A stretch of DNA of 64,000 nucleotides from Streptomyces sp. NRRL B-1347 (lineage in GTDB: Bacteria; Actinomycetota; Actinomycetes; Streptomycetales; Streptomycetaceae): NCBI RefSeq assembly GCF_000720325.1, contig NZ_JOJM01000045.1, positions 1-64,000 of the forward strand. Direction: 5' to 3'. Positions 17,007 to 24,691 of the stretch are shown here, one piece after another. A model generated the notes under the pieces. That model did no database searches, had not been told where the DNA came from, and saw nothing but the letters and a program-made list of their open reading frames with translations. The position numbers and the translations under genes were made by a program. Within the stretch, counting starts at the first letter, position 1; each line of letters starts with the position of its first letter.

Positions 17007-17079
17007 TCTTGACGACCCGTCAGACACGGCGACGGGGCGAACGGACACGACCAGGCCGGAGCGCGCGGGAGGACGAACA

Positions 17080-18228
17080 GTGGACTTCACCTTCACCGAG
17101 GAACAGCAGGCGGCGCTCGAAGCGGCCCAGGCGCTCTTCGCCGACGTCGCACCGGACGGCGTGCCCAGCCCCTCCCTGACCGCCGGTGCCGTCGCCGACG
17201 ACTTCGACCGCGCCCTGTGGGCCAAGCTCGCCGACGCGGACCTGCTCAGCCTGCTCCTCGCTCCGGAGTACGGCGGCTCGGGCCTCGACGCCATCGCGCT
17301 CTGCCTGGTCCTGCGCGAAGCGGCGAAGGTGCTCGCCCGCGTCCCGCTCCTGGAGTCCAGCGCGGCCGCGTACGCCGTGCAGACCCACGGCGGCGAGGAG
17401 TTGAAGCAGCGGCTCCTCACCCGGGCCGCCCGCGGCGAGATCGTCCTGACCGTCGCCGCGCACGGCCGCAGCGGTCACGACGGCGCCGCACTCGCCGTCA
17501 CGGCACGGCCCGACGGCACCGACTGGCTCCTCGACGGCACCCAGACCGCCGTGACCTGGGCGCACAACGCCGACTTCACCCTCGTACCGGCCACCGCCCC
17601 GGAAGGCCGTACCGTCCTCGCCGTCGTCCCCCGCGCCGCCCAGGGCCTCGGCCTCGCCGAGCAGACCTCCACCACCGGCGAACGCCTCGGCGAACTACGC
17701 CTGGACTCCGTGCGCGTCCCCCACGCCGACCTCATCACCCCCGACGGGGCCTGGGACTTCCTGCGCGACCTGCTCACCACCGGCACCTGCGCGCTCGCGC
17801 TCGGCCTCGGCACCAGGGTGCTGCGCATGACCAGCGAATACACCGGCAAACGCGAGCAGTTCGGCCACCCCATCGCCACCTTCCAGGCCGTCGCCGTGCA
17901 GGCCGCCGACCGCTACATCGACCTGCGCGCGATGGAAGCGACCCTCTGGCAGGCCGCCTGGCGCCTCAGCACACCGGACGGCACGGCCCCGGGCGAAGGG
18001 CTGCTGCCGGTCGCCGCCGACATAGCCGTGGCCAAGACCTGGGCCGCGGACGGCGTGCGCCGCGTCGTCCAGACCGCACAACACCTGCACGGCGGCTTCG
18101 GCGCCGACACCGACTACCCCCTGCACCGCTACCACGCCTGGGCCAAGCACCTGGAGCTCTCCCTCGGCCCGGCGGCAGCCCACGAGGAAGCACTGGGCGA
18201 CGTACTCGCCGCGCACGCACTCGGCTGA
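17080..18228 (+). CDS. Acyl-CoA dehydrogenase
   Basis: 382 residues, the standard length of the family. It has the N-terminal helical domain (FTFTEEQQAALEAAQALF), the central beta region, and a C-terminal helical domain with SEYTGKREQFGHPIATFQAVAVQAADRY (shown in part) and LHGGFGADTDYPLHRY. It oxidises an acyl-CoA to the 2-enoyl-CoA with FAD. It is short in some motifs compared with classical medium-chain enzymes and resembles the heteromeric or steroid-type FadE proteins, so it may need a partner. The GTG start follows GGGAGG. Its own KstR-like operator indicates that it is not simply the end of the paa operon. Confidence 0.88.
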   Translation: MDFTFTEEQQAALEAAQALFADVAPDGVPSPSLTAGAVADDFDRALWAKLADADLLSLLLAPEYGGSGLDAIALCLVLREAAKVLARVPLLESSAAAYAVQTHGGEELKQRLLTRAARGEIVLTVAAHGRSGHDGAALAVTARPDGTDWLLDGTQTAVTWAHNADFTLVPATAPEGRTVLAVVPRAAQGLGLAEQTSTTGERLGELRLDSVRVPHADLITPDGAWDFLRDLLTTGTCALALGLGTRVLRMTSEYTGKREQFGHPIATFQAVAVQAADRYIDLRAMEATLWQAAWRLSTPDGTAPGEGLLPVAADIAVAKTWAADGVRRVVQTAQHLHGGFGADTDYPLHRYHAWAKHLELSLGPAAAHEEALGDVLAAHALG

Positions 18229-18363
18229 GACGGCACGCGGGACAACACCCGAGGTGCCCGACCAGCGCACAGGGCAGCGCGGGATGCCACCGAGACACCA
18301 CGGCCCGCCGGTGCGCGGCGAGCGGCGCGCGGTGCTCAGTACGGTCGTCGCAGAAGCGACGCC

Positions 18364-18711
18364 CTAGATCACCGTGCCCGGCTGACCCTTGCCATCGACG
18401 ACGAGCTTGCCGGAGGCCTCCCAGACCTGCATGCCACCGTCCACGTTGACCGCGTCGATGCCCTGCTGGGCGAGGTACATCGTGACCTGCGCCGATCGGC
18501 CCCCGGACCGGCAGATCACATGCACCTTGCCGTCCTGCGGCGCCGCCTCGGTCAACTCCCCGAAACGGGCCACGAAATCACTCATCGGAATGTGCAGCGC
18601 GTCCGCCGCGTGGCCAGCCTGCCACTCGTCGTCCTCGCGGACGTCGAGCAGAAAGTCGCCGTCCGAGAGATCAGCGACCGTGACCGTGGGCACACCAGAA
18701 CCGAATTCCAT
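18364..18711 (-). CDS. Rhodanese-like domain protein
   Basis: 115 residues, a single rhodanese domain. LLDVREDDEWQAGHAADALHIPMSD and the active-site loop CRSGGRSAQV are clear, with the cysteine present, so a sulfur-transfer activity is possible. The ATG at 18711 was preferred over an upstream in-frame ATG because the intervening residues match nothing. It stands alone between the acyl-CoA dehydrogenase and the J-domain gene; the partner is unknown. Confidence 0.85.
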   Translation of the reverse strand: MEFGSGVPTVTVADLSDGDFLLDVREDDEWQAGHAADALHIPMSDFVARFGELTEAAPQDGKVHVICRSGGRSAQVTMYLAQQGIDAVNVDGGMQVWEASGKLVVDGKGQPGTVI

Positions 18712-18826
18712 GCGTCCGACGCTACCCGACCCCCACGCCACGGCTCCGCCCGACCGCCCAAAGCCGACGGGACGCTGGGGCACCCGGCCGCCGCTCACGC
18801 GGGACGCTGGGGCACCCGTCCGCCGC

Positions 18827-19669
18827 TCACGCCGCGGTGAGCCGCTCCAGCTCCGCCTCGCGCTCGGCGACCTGCGCGAGCAGCTGCTCGGCGATCTCCT
18901 CCAGCAGCCGGTCGGGGTCGTCCGGCGCCAGCTTCAGCATCGAGCCGATCGCGCTCTCCTCCAGCTCCCGCGCGACCACGGCAAGGAGCTCCTTGCGCTG
19001 CGCGAGCCACTCGAGCCGGACGTACAGCTCCTCGCTGGGGCTGGGCCGCCGCTCCTCCGGCACCGGCCCCGCGTCCCACTCCTCGAGGAGCTCCCGCAGC
19101 AACGCCTCGTCGCCGCGGCCGTACGCCGCGTTCACCCGGGCGATGAACTCGTCGCGCCGCTCCCGCTCGCCCTCGTCCTGCGCGAGATCGGGGTGCGCCT
19201 TGCGCGCCAGCTCCCGGTAGAGCTTGCGGGCCTCGTCGCTCGGCCGCACCCGCTGCGGCGGCCGCACCGACTGCTCGGTGAGCATCGCGGCGGCCTCGGG
19301 CGGCAGCCCGTCGCCGTCCATCCAGCCGTGGAACAGCTCGTCGACCCCCGGCATCGGCAGCACCCGCGCCCGCGCCTCATCGGCCTTGCGCCGGTCCTCC
19401 GGATCACCGGACCGCTCCGCCACCGCCTCGGCGATCTGCGCGTCCAGCTCGTCGAGGCGGGCGTAGACGGGGCCGAGCTTCTGGTGATGCAGCCGGGAGA
19501 AGTTCTCCACCTCCACCCGGAACGTCTCCACCGCGATCTCGTACTCGATCAACGCCTGCTCGGCCGCCAGCACAGCCCTCTCGAGCCGCTCCTCAGGCCG
19601 CGCGCCACCCGCAGGCGGCGCTCCCTCGGGCGACTCGTCCTGCGCATGCTCGGCTTCCGGGGTCGTCAC
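18827..19669 (-). CDS. J-domain protein
   Basis: 280 residues with a GTG start at 19669. A J-domain-like motif YRELARKAHPDLA followed by RRDEFIARVNAAYGRGDEALL is near residue 150, including the HPD triplet that stimulates DnaK ATPase. Long charged helices on both sides (EVENFSRLHHQKLGPVYARLDEL and EREAELERLTAA) are probably coiled coil. There is no Gly/Phe region or zinc finger, so it is a class III (DnaJ-like) protein and not a general DnaJ. The client is unknown. Confidence 0.8.
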   Translation of the reverse strand: MTTPEAEHAQDESPEGAPPAGGARPEERLERAVLAAEQALIEYEIAVETFRVEVENFSRLHHQKLGPVYARLDELDAQIAEAVAERSGDPEDRRKADEARARVLPMPGVDELFHGWMDGDGLPPEAAAMLTEQSVRPPQRVRPSDEARKLYRELARKAHPDLAQDEGERERRDEFIARVNAAYGRGDEALLRELLEEWDAGPVPEERRPSPSEELYVRLEWLAQRKELLAVVARELEESAIGSMLKLAPDDPDRLLEEIAEQLLAQVAEREAELERLTAA

Positions 19670-19778
19670 CAGGCCAGCGTAGGCCACGCGCCGGGCGGCC
19701 TCGCGCGCAGAACCCACATCTCACCCGCTGCCGAGCCCGGCCCTCCGGGCAGACCCCGGCGCTCCCCCTCGGGTCCGC

Positions 19779-21350
19779 TCAGACTCCCTCCTCGGCGGGC
19801 ACTCGCCCCTCGCGCACGGCGGCGGCGAGCAGCGCGTGGTCCGCCTCCGTGCGGTCGGCGTAGGCGGTCGCGAAGTCGGCTATGGCCTCGTCCAGTTCGT
19901 CGCTCTTGCCGCAGTACCCGGCGATGAGCCGGGGGTCCGCGCTGTGGGCGTGGGCGCGGGCCAGCAGGGCGCCGGTCATCCGGCCGTAGTCGTCCAGCTG
20001 GTCGGGGGCGAGGGCGGCTGGGTCGACGCTGCCCTTGCGGTTCCTGAACTGCCGCACCTGGTAAGGGCGTCCGGCGATGGTGGTCCAGCCGAGCAGGAAG
20101 TCGCTGACGACCTGCATCCGCTTCTGGCCCAGCACCACGCGCTGGCCCTCGTGGGCGGCCTCCTGCTCCTTGAAGCCGGCCGTCGGCAGGTGGGGCAGCA
20201 GCGCCGAGGGGCACGCTTCCTTGACCTGGAGCACCAGCGGCTCGCCCCGGTGGTCGAGGAGCAGCACCACATAGGAGCGCAGCCCGACGCTCCCCGTGCC
20301 GACGACGCGGAACGCCACGTCCTGGATCGAGTACCGCGCGAGCAGGGGCAGCCGGTCCGCCGACAGCGTGGCGCGGTAGTCGCCCAGCGCCAGGGCCACC
20401 GCCGCGGCCTCGGCGTCCGGTATGCGGCGCAGGACCGGAGGCGCGTCGACGAAGCGCCGGGGCGTGACGCCGCCGTGGTCGTCCCCGGCGGTGGTGACGG
20501 GCTCGGTCGACTTGGCCGCGAAGCGGGCGCTGGTGTTCTGCCGGGCCTTCTGCGAGACGCGGTCGAGGGTGCCGAGCAGGTCGCGTGCGTCGGTGTGGGA
20601 GACCAGTTCCTCGTCGGCTATCGCGTTCCACGCGTCGAGGACCGGGAGTTTGGCGAGCAGCCGCATCGTGCGGCGGTACGCGCCGACGGCGTCGTGGGCG
20701 GCTTCCTTGCAGGTGTCCTCGGTGGCGCCCGCCTCGCGGCCCGCGAGGACCAGGGAGGTGGCCAGCCGTTTGACGTCCCACTCCCAGGGGCCGTGCACGG
20801 TCTCGTCGAAGTCGTTCAGGTCGATGATGAGGCCGCCGCGCGCGTCCCCGTACAGACCGAAGTTGGCCGCGTGGGCGTCGCCGCAGATCTGGGCGCCGAT
20901 GCCGGTGACGAGGGTGCGCGCGAGGTCGTACGCCATGAGTCCGGCGGCGCCGCGCAGGAAGGCGAAGGGGGTCGCGGCCATCCTGCCGGTGCGGATGGGG
21001 GTGAGCTCCGGGATCCGGCCCTTGTTGGTCTCGGCCAGGACTGCGAGCGGGTCGGGGCGGTGGGCGTCCGCGGCGTACTCCGCGTGTGCGGAGCGCGGGA
21101 CGCGGGTGCGCAGGGCCTTGCCCTCCTGCTTGGGCCTCGGGCGCAGGCCCGCCCCATGCGCGGGAAGGCGCGCGAACCCGTCCACGTGCGGCAGCCACCG
21201 GGCGCCCTCCGGCTCCCGCTGCCCCGGCACCCCAGCTCCGGCGCCAGCCCCTTCGCCGGCTGCGCCCTCGGCGCCGCCTAGCGACCCGTCCACGCCACCG
21301 CCGAGCGGCTCGCCCATGCCGGATGTGTCCGTTGTCTCAGTCACGGCCAT
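19779..21350 (-). CDS. DUF2252 family protein
   Basis: 523 residues. The segment ICGDAHAANFGLYGD followed by LIIDLNDFDETVHGPWEWDVKRL is the diagnostic DUF2252 core. Its H-x-x-N and D-x-D spacing resembles aminoglycoside phosphotransferase-type kinases, and the family is thought to be kinase-like, but no substrate is known. LGQKRMQVVSDFLLGWT and TGALLARAHAHSADP follow as expected. The first 70 residues are a Gly/Ala/Glu-rich disordered stretch. The ATG at 21350 is preceded by GGGGGGCG; longer readings upstream lack support. Confidence 0.82.
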   Translation of the reverse strand: MAVTETTDTSGMGEPLGGGVDGSLGGAEGAAGEGAGAGAGVPGQREPEGARWLPHVDGFARLPAHGAGLRPRPKQEGKALRTRVPRSAHAEYAADAHRPDPLAVLAETNKGRIPELTPIRTGRMAATPFAFLRGAAGLMAYDLARTLVTGIGAQICGDAHAANFGLYGDARGGLIIDLNDFDETVHGPWEWDVKRLATSLVLAGREAGATEDTCKEAAHDAVGAYRRTMRLLAKLPVLDAWNAIADEELVSHTDARDLLGTLDRVSQKARQNTSARFAAKSTEPVTTAGDDHGGVTPRRFVDAPPVLRRIPDAEAAAVALALGDYRATLSADRLPLLARYSIQDVAFRVVGTGSVGLRSYVVLLLDHRGEPLVLQVKEACPSALLPHLPTAGFKEQEAAHEGQRVVLGQKRMQVVSDFLLGWTTIAGRPYQVRQFRNRKGSVDPAALAPDQLDDYGRMTGALLARAHAHSADPRLIAGYCGKSDELDEAIADFATAYADRTEADHALLAAAVREGRVPAEEGV

Positions 21351-21701
21351 CGCCCCCCGAATTCCGGCGTCCGCGGAGCCACGTCGGCACGTGCGCCCCT
21401 GTCCGGGGCGGTGCCGTGGCGCGGCGTCGCGAACATCAACTGGCCTCGACCGTACCGCCGCGAGCGAATCCTCGTCACAGCCTGTGGATAACTTCGGCTC
21501 GACGCTCACTCCCGTCACCGCGTGACATACATCACCGCTGGGGAGGGAGGGGCGACCCCGGCACAGAGGGGTTGCCGGGACCAGCGAGGCACCGAACACC
21601 GGCCGAAGTGTTCTCCGGCGCAGCCCGAGCCCCAGCGGCTCAGCCGCCGAACACTTCCAGGCACCCCGGTGTGCCTCCGGCACAAGTCCGGGAAAAACAG
21701 A
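21351..21701. other. Intergenic region upstream of DUF2252
   Basis: No credible gene. It holds a perfect DnaA-box-like TGTGGATAA at 21483-21491 and presumably the DUF2252 promoter. The rest shows no clear structure. Confidence 0.5.
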
Positions 21702-21726
21702 AAGACCCCAGATGAACTGGGGTCTT
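21702..21726 (-). terminator. tRNA-Leu terminator
   Basis: A perfect 10-bp stem AAGACCCCAG / CTGGGGTCTT with a five-base loop. Read on the minus strand it is followed by a T-rich run (TTTCTGTTTTT), and it begins three bases after the tRNA CCA end. Confidence 0.92.
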
Positions 21727-21729
21727 ACC

Positions 21730-21816
21730 TGGTGCGCGAGGGGGGAGTTGAACCCCCACGCCCTTTCGGGCACTGGAACCTGAATCCAGCGCGTCTGCCT
21801 ATTCCGCCACCCGCGC
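21730..21816 (-). tRNA. tRNA-Leu, anticodon CAG
   Basis: An 87-nt class II tRNA including an encoded CCA. The acceptor stem pairs GCGCGGG with CTCGCGC (one G-U), discriminator A. The anticodon arm is CTGGA-TTCAGGT-TCCAG with CAG in the loop; the long variable arm is TGCCCGAAAGGGCG and the T arm GGGGG-TTCAACT-CCCCC. It reads CUG, a major leucine codon at this GC content. Confidence 0.97.
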
Positions 21817-23208
21817 ATGGGTGTTGTCTTTGGGTCTCTCACTGTGTGGTGCGAGCGCCTTCCGACATGCAGAAGATTAGCACGGTGCGGAGGGTGGATT
21901 CACATCCGTATGTGCGGGCACCTGCACGGGGACCTTCCGACCGGCCTCGCGGCCCGACAACCCCGGCGACCTGCGACCTCACCGAGGGGCAGCGTCACCG
22001 GCCCCCTCAGCGCGCACCACTCCCGCCTCCGCGTCACCCGCACCCCCGCACCACCCCGGGCGCACCCACCACCACAACCGAGCAGCGAGGAACCCCCACC
22101 ACGCGACAGCCACACGGCAGCCCTCAGCCCGGCCCCGCGGCCCGGTCCCGCATCCCGGCATCGCCCTGAGACGCCCGTCTCCCGACGCAACCGAGCCGCC
22201 CGTCAAGTCCTCCTCCAGAGTCGACAGCCGCGTACGGGACACTGTCTTGAGAGCCCCTCTACGATCCCTGGTAAAGAGGAACCCCGGCCCGGTCCGCAAG
22301 GGCACCAGATGTCCGGCACGGACATGGGCGGGTACCTGGGAGGGAACTCGGCGGGAACGCCGGGCCCCGACAGGCACCCAGCGGGCCGGTGGCGAGCCCC
22401 GACGGGCTCCGGCCGGTCCCGACGGGCTCCGGCCGGGATCCGGAGGGCCGCTCGACGGCATCGAAGGCCATCCCGGACCGGGCGGTCAGGCTGGCCGGGA
22501 GGAAACAACCGCGGACGCGCCGCGGTACGGGCTTGTGCGGACTGCGAGCTGCGGACTGCGAGCTGCGGACTGCGAGCCGCGGACGACAGAGGGAGGAAGG
22601 AAGGGCAGGAGGCGAGGACGGAGCGAGCAGCGTGTGCGGCAGGCAGTACAGGCAGTACCTGAGTCGACGGACCAGCGCCACAGACCGAGCAGACGGACCC
22701 GAACCGAAGAATCCAAAGGACCCGAAGGATCCGAAGGACCCCCAAGGACCCGAGGGACCCCCAGGACCTGAAAGAGCCCGAAGGACCCGAAGGACCCCAG
22801 CGCGGAGACCCGAACGGCGACCTGACCGTCGACCGGAACGGCCCCCGAGCAGCGGCCTCCGCGGCGCCCCCGAGGAGCCCCGAGGAGCGCCCAGAGGGCC
22901 CCTTCGCCAGGCCGTCCGGAGGACTTCGACGGGCCTGCGGAACGCCCTGGACGAAGGCGCCCCGTGACGGTTCCCGAAGGAGCCCCTGAAGTGTCCCTGA
23001 AGATCGACGGCGGATCCCCGCCGAAGGCACGGGCGGCACTCCGGTGGAACCCTGAAGGAACCCGGAGGATCCCGGAAGAGCGGTGCGGGAATGCCTTGTG
23101 AGAGGCGACACTCGTGGTCTGGGCAGACAGGGGGAACCAGCTGATTTCCCGGCGCGTGGATACGATCAGTAAGCAGTACGAGGATGACAACGACGGAGGA
23201 GGTGCCCC
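21817..23208. other. 1.4-kb region without a credible gene, rich in short repeats
   Basis: No reading frame here has the codon bias, domain content or ribosome binding site expected of a real gene; the long frames are Arg/Pro/Ser-rich artefacts of GC content. The plus strand is strongly purine-biased between about 22480 and 23060, with many GGACCCGAAG-like words between 22680 and 22800, a duplicated 20-bp unit at about 22398-22437 and a 14-bp tandem array at 22537-22584. The last 100 bp should contain the promoter of the fhaA operon. Confidence 0.6.
22537..22584. repeat. 14-bp tandem repeat, 3.4 copies
   Basis: GCGGACTGCGAGCT is repeated at 22537, 22551 and 22565, the third copy with one change, followed by a partial unit. 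Confidence 0.85.
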
Positions 23209-24060
23209 ATGGGAGTCCTGAAGAAGTTCGAGCAGCGACTCGAAGGTCTGGTCAACGGCACCTTCGCCAAGGTGTTCAAGTCCGAGGTCCAGCCGGTCGA
23301 GATCGCGGGCGCGCTCCAGCGCGAGTGCGACAACAACGCGACGATCTGGAACCGCGAGCGGACGGTCGTCCCGAACGACTTCATCGTGGAGCTCAGCGCC
23401 CCCGACTTCGAGCGCCTGAGCCCCTACTCCGGGCAGCTCGGCGACGAGCTGTCCGGCATGGTGCGCGAGTACGCGAAGCAGCAGCGCTACAGCTTCATGG
23501 GCCCCATCAAGGTCCACCTGGAGAAGGCCGAGGACCTCGACACCGGCCTGTACCGGGTGCGCAGCCGCACGCTCGCGTCCAGCACCTCGCAGACCCCCGA
23601 AGCCCCCGGCGGCGGGCCGACGAGCGCGGGCCAGGGTGCCCGCGGGGGATTCGGCCAGCCTCAGGGCCCCTCGGGTGCTCCTCCCATGCCCGCCGCGCCG
23701 CCTCCCGGCGCGGGTGCGGGCCGCGGCGCCCAGGCGCCCGCCCGCCCGCAGGGCCCCGGCGCCCTCCCGGGCTCACAACAAGTACGGCGCTGGATTGAGA
23801 TCAACGGCAATCGCCACCAGATCTCCCGCCCGACGCTGGTGCTGGGCCGCAGCACCGACGCCGATGTGCGGATCGACGACCCCGGCGTATCGCGCCGGCA
23901 CTGTGAGATCCGGACCGGAACGCCCTCGACGATCCAGGATCTCGGGTCTACCAACGGCATCGTGGTAGACGGGCAGCACACCACCCGCGCTACGCTCCGC
24001 GACGGCTCGCGGATCGTCGTGGGCAGCACCACCATCATTTACCGGCAAGCCGAAGGGTGA
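23209..24060 (+). CDS. fhaA: FhaA: DUF3662 and FHA domain protein
   Basis: 283 residues. An N-terminal DUF3662 domain (MGVLKKFEQRLEGLVNGTF, residues 1-120) is joined by a Pro/Gly-rich linker to a C-terminal FHA domain (about 195-283) with LVLGRSTDADVRIDD, VSRRHCEIR and LGSTNGIVVDG. FHA domains bind phosphothreonine, and in mycobacteria FhaA is recruited to phosphorylated cell-wall proteins. An excellent GGAGGAGG precedes the ATG. It is the first gene of the conserved growth-control operon ending in pknB. Confidence 0.93.
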   Translation: MGVLKKFEQRLEGLVNGTFAKVFKSEVQPVEIAGALQRECDNNATIWNRERTVVPNDFIVELSAPDFERLSPYSGQLGDELSGMVREYAKQQRYSFMGPIKVHLEKAEDLDTGLYRVRSRTLASSTSQTPEAPGGGPTSAGQGARGGFGQPQGPSGAPPMPAAPPPGAGAGRGAQAPARPQGPGALPGSQQVRRWIEINGNRHQISRPTLVLGRSTDADVRIDDPGVSRRHCEIRTGTPSTIQDLGSTNGIVVDGQHTTRATLRDGSRIVVGSTTIIYRQAEG

Positions 24061-24070
24061 AGCGGGGGCA

Positions 24071-24607
24071 ATGTCAGAGCTGACCCTGACGGTCATGCGG
24101 CTGGGTTTCCTGGCCGTTCTGTGGCTGTTCGTGATCGTGGCCGTCCAGGTCATCCGCAGCGACCTGTTCGGTACGCGCGTCACTCAGCGCGGTTCGCGCC
24201 GTGAGAGCGGCCGCCAGGCGGCCCGGCAGGCCGCCGCGCCACCGCCACAGCGCCAGCAGGACGGCGGCGGCCGGGGACGGCAGGGCGGCGGGGGCGGCCG
24301 CCAGCGCCGTGGCGCCCCCACGAAGCTGGTCGTCTCCGAGGGGACGCTCACGGGTACGACCGTGGCCCTGCAGGGCCAGACGATCTCGCTCGGCCGGGCG
24401 CACGACTCGACCATCGTGCTGGACGACGACTACGCCTCCAGCAGGCATGCCAGGATCTATCCGGACCGTGACGGCCAGTGGATCGTCGAGGACCTCGGGT
24501 CCACCAACGGCACGTATCTCGACCGGACCCGCCTGACCACCCCGACGCCCGTTCCGCTGGGCGCGCCGATCCGCATCGGCAAGACCGTCATCGAGCTGCG
24601 GAAGTAG
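24071..24607 (+). CDS. fhaB: FhaB (FipA-like): membrane-anchored FHA domain protein
   Basis: 178 residues. One N-terminal membrane helix (LGFLAVLWLFVIVAVQVI), an Arg/Gln/Gly-rich linker, then an FHA domain (about residues 90-178) with ISLGRAHDSTIVLDDDYASSRHARI and LGSTNGTYLDRTRL. The family links kinase signalling to the division and elongation machinery. It starts 10 bp after fhaA. Confidence 0.92.
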   Translation: MSELTLTVMRLGFLAVLWLFVIVAVQVIRSDLFGTRVTQRGSRRESGRQAARQAAAPPPQRQQDGGGRGRQGGGGGRQRRGAPTKLVVSEGTLTGTTVALQGQTISLGRAHDSTIVLDDDYASSRHARIYPDRDGQWIVEDLGSTNGTYLDRTRLTTPTPVPLGAPIRIGKTVIELRK

Positions 24608-24691
24608 TACGACAATGAGCGAGCGGAGCGAGCGAGCCGACGCGGTCCAGACACAGGACGCCAGCGCGCTCCCGACCGGAGGGTGGGCACC

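Noticed and set aside
21730..21816. tRNA-Leu as an attachment site of an integrated element
   Set aside because: No integrase, no duplicated tRNA 3' end nearby and no change in base composition on either side.
22680..22800. CRISPR-like array of GGACCC-GAAGG words
   Set aside because: Spacing is 9-10 bp and irregular, there are no unique spacers of constant length and no cas genes.
22203..23111. A 302-residue minus-strand frame in the gene-free region
   Set aside because: Ser/Arg/Pro repeats only, no domain, no ribosome binding site; reflects the short DNA repeats.
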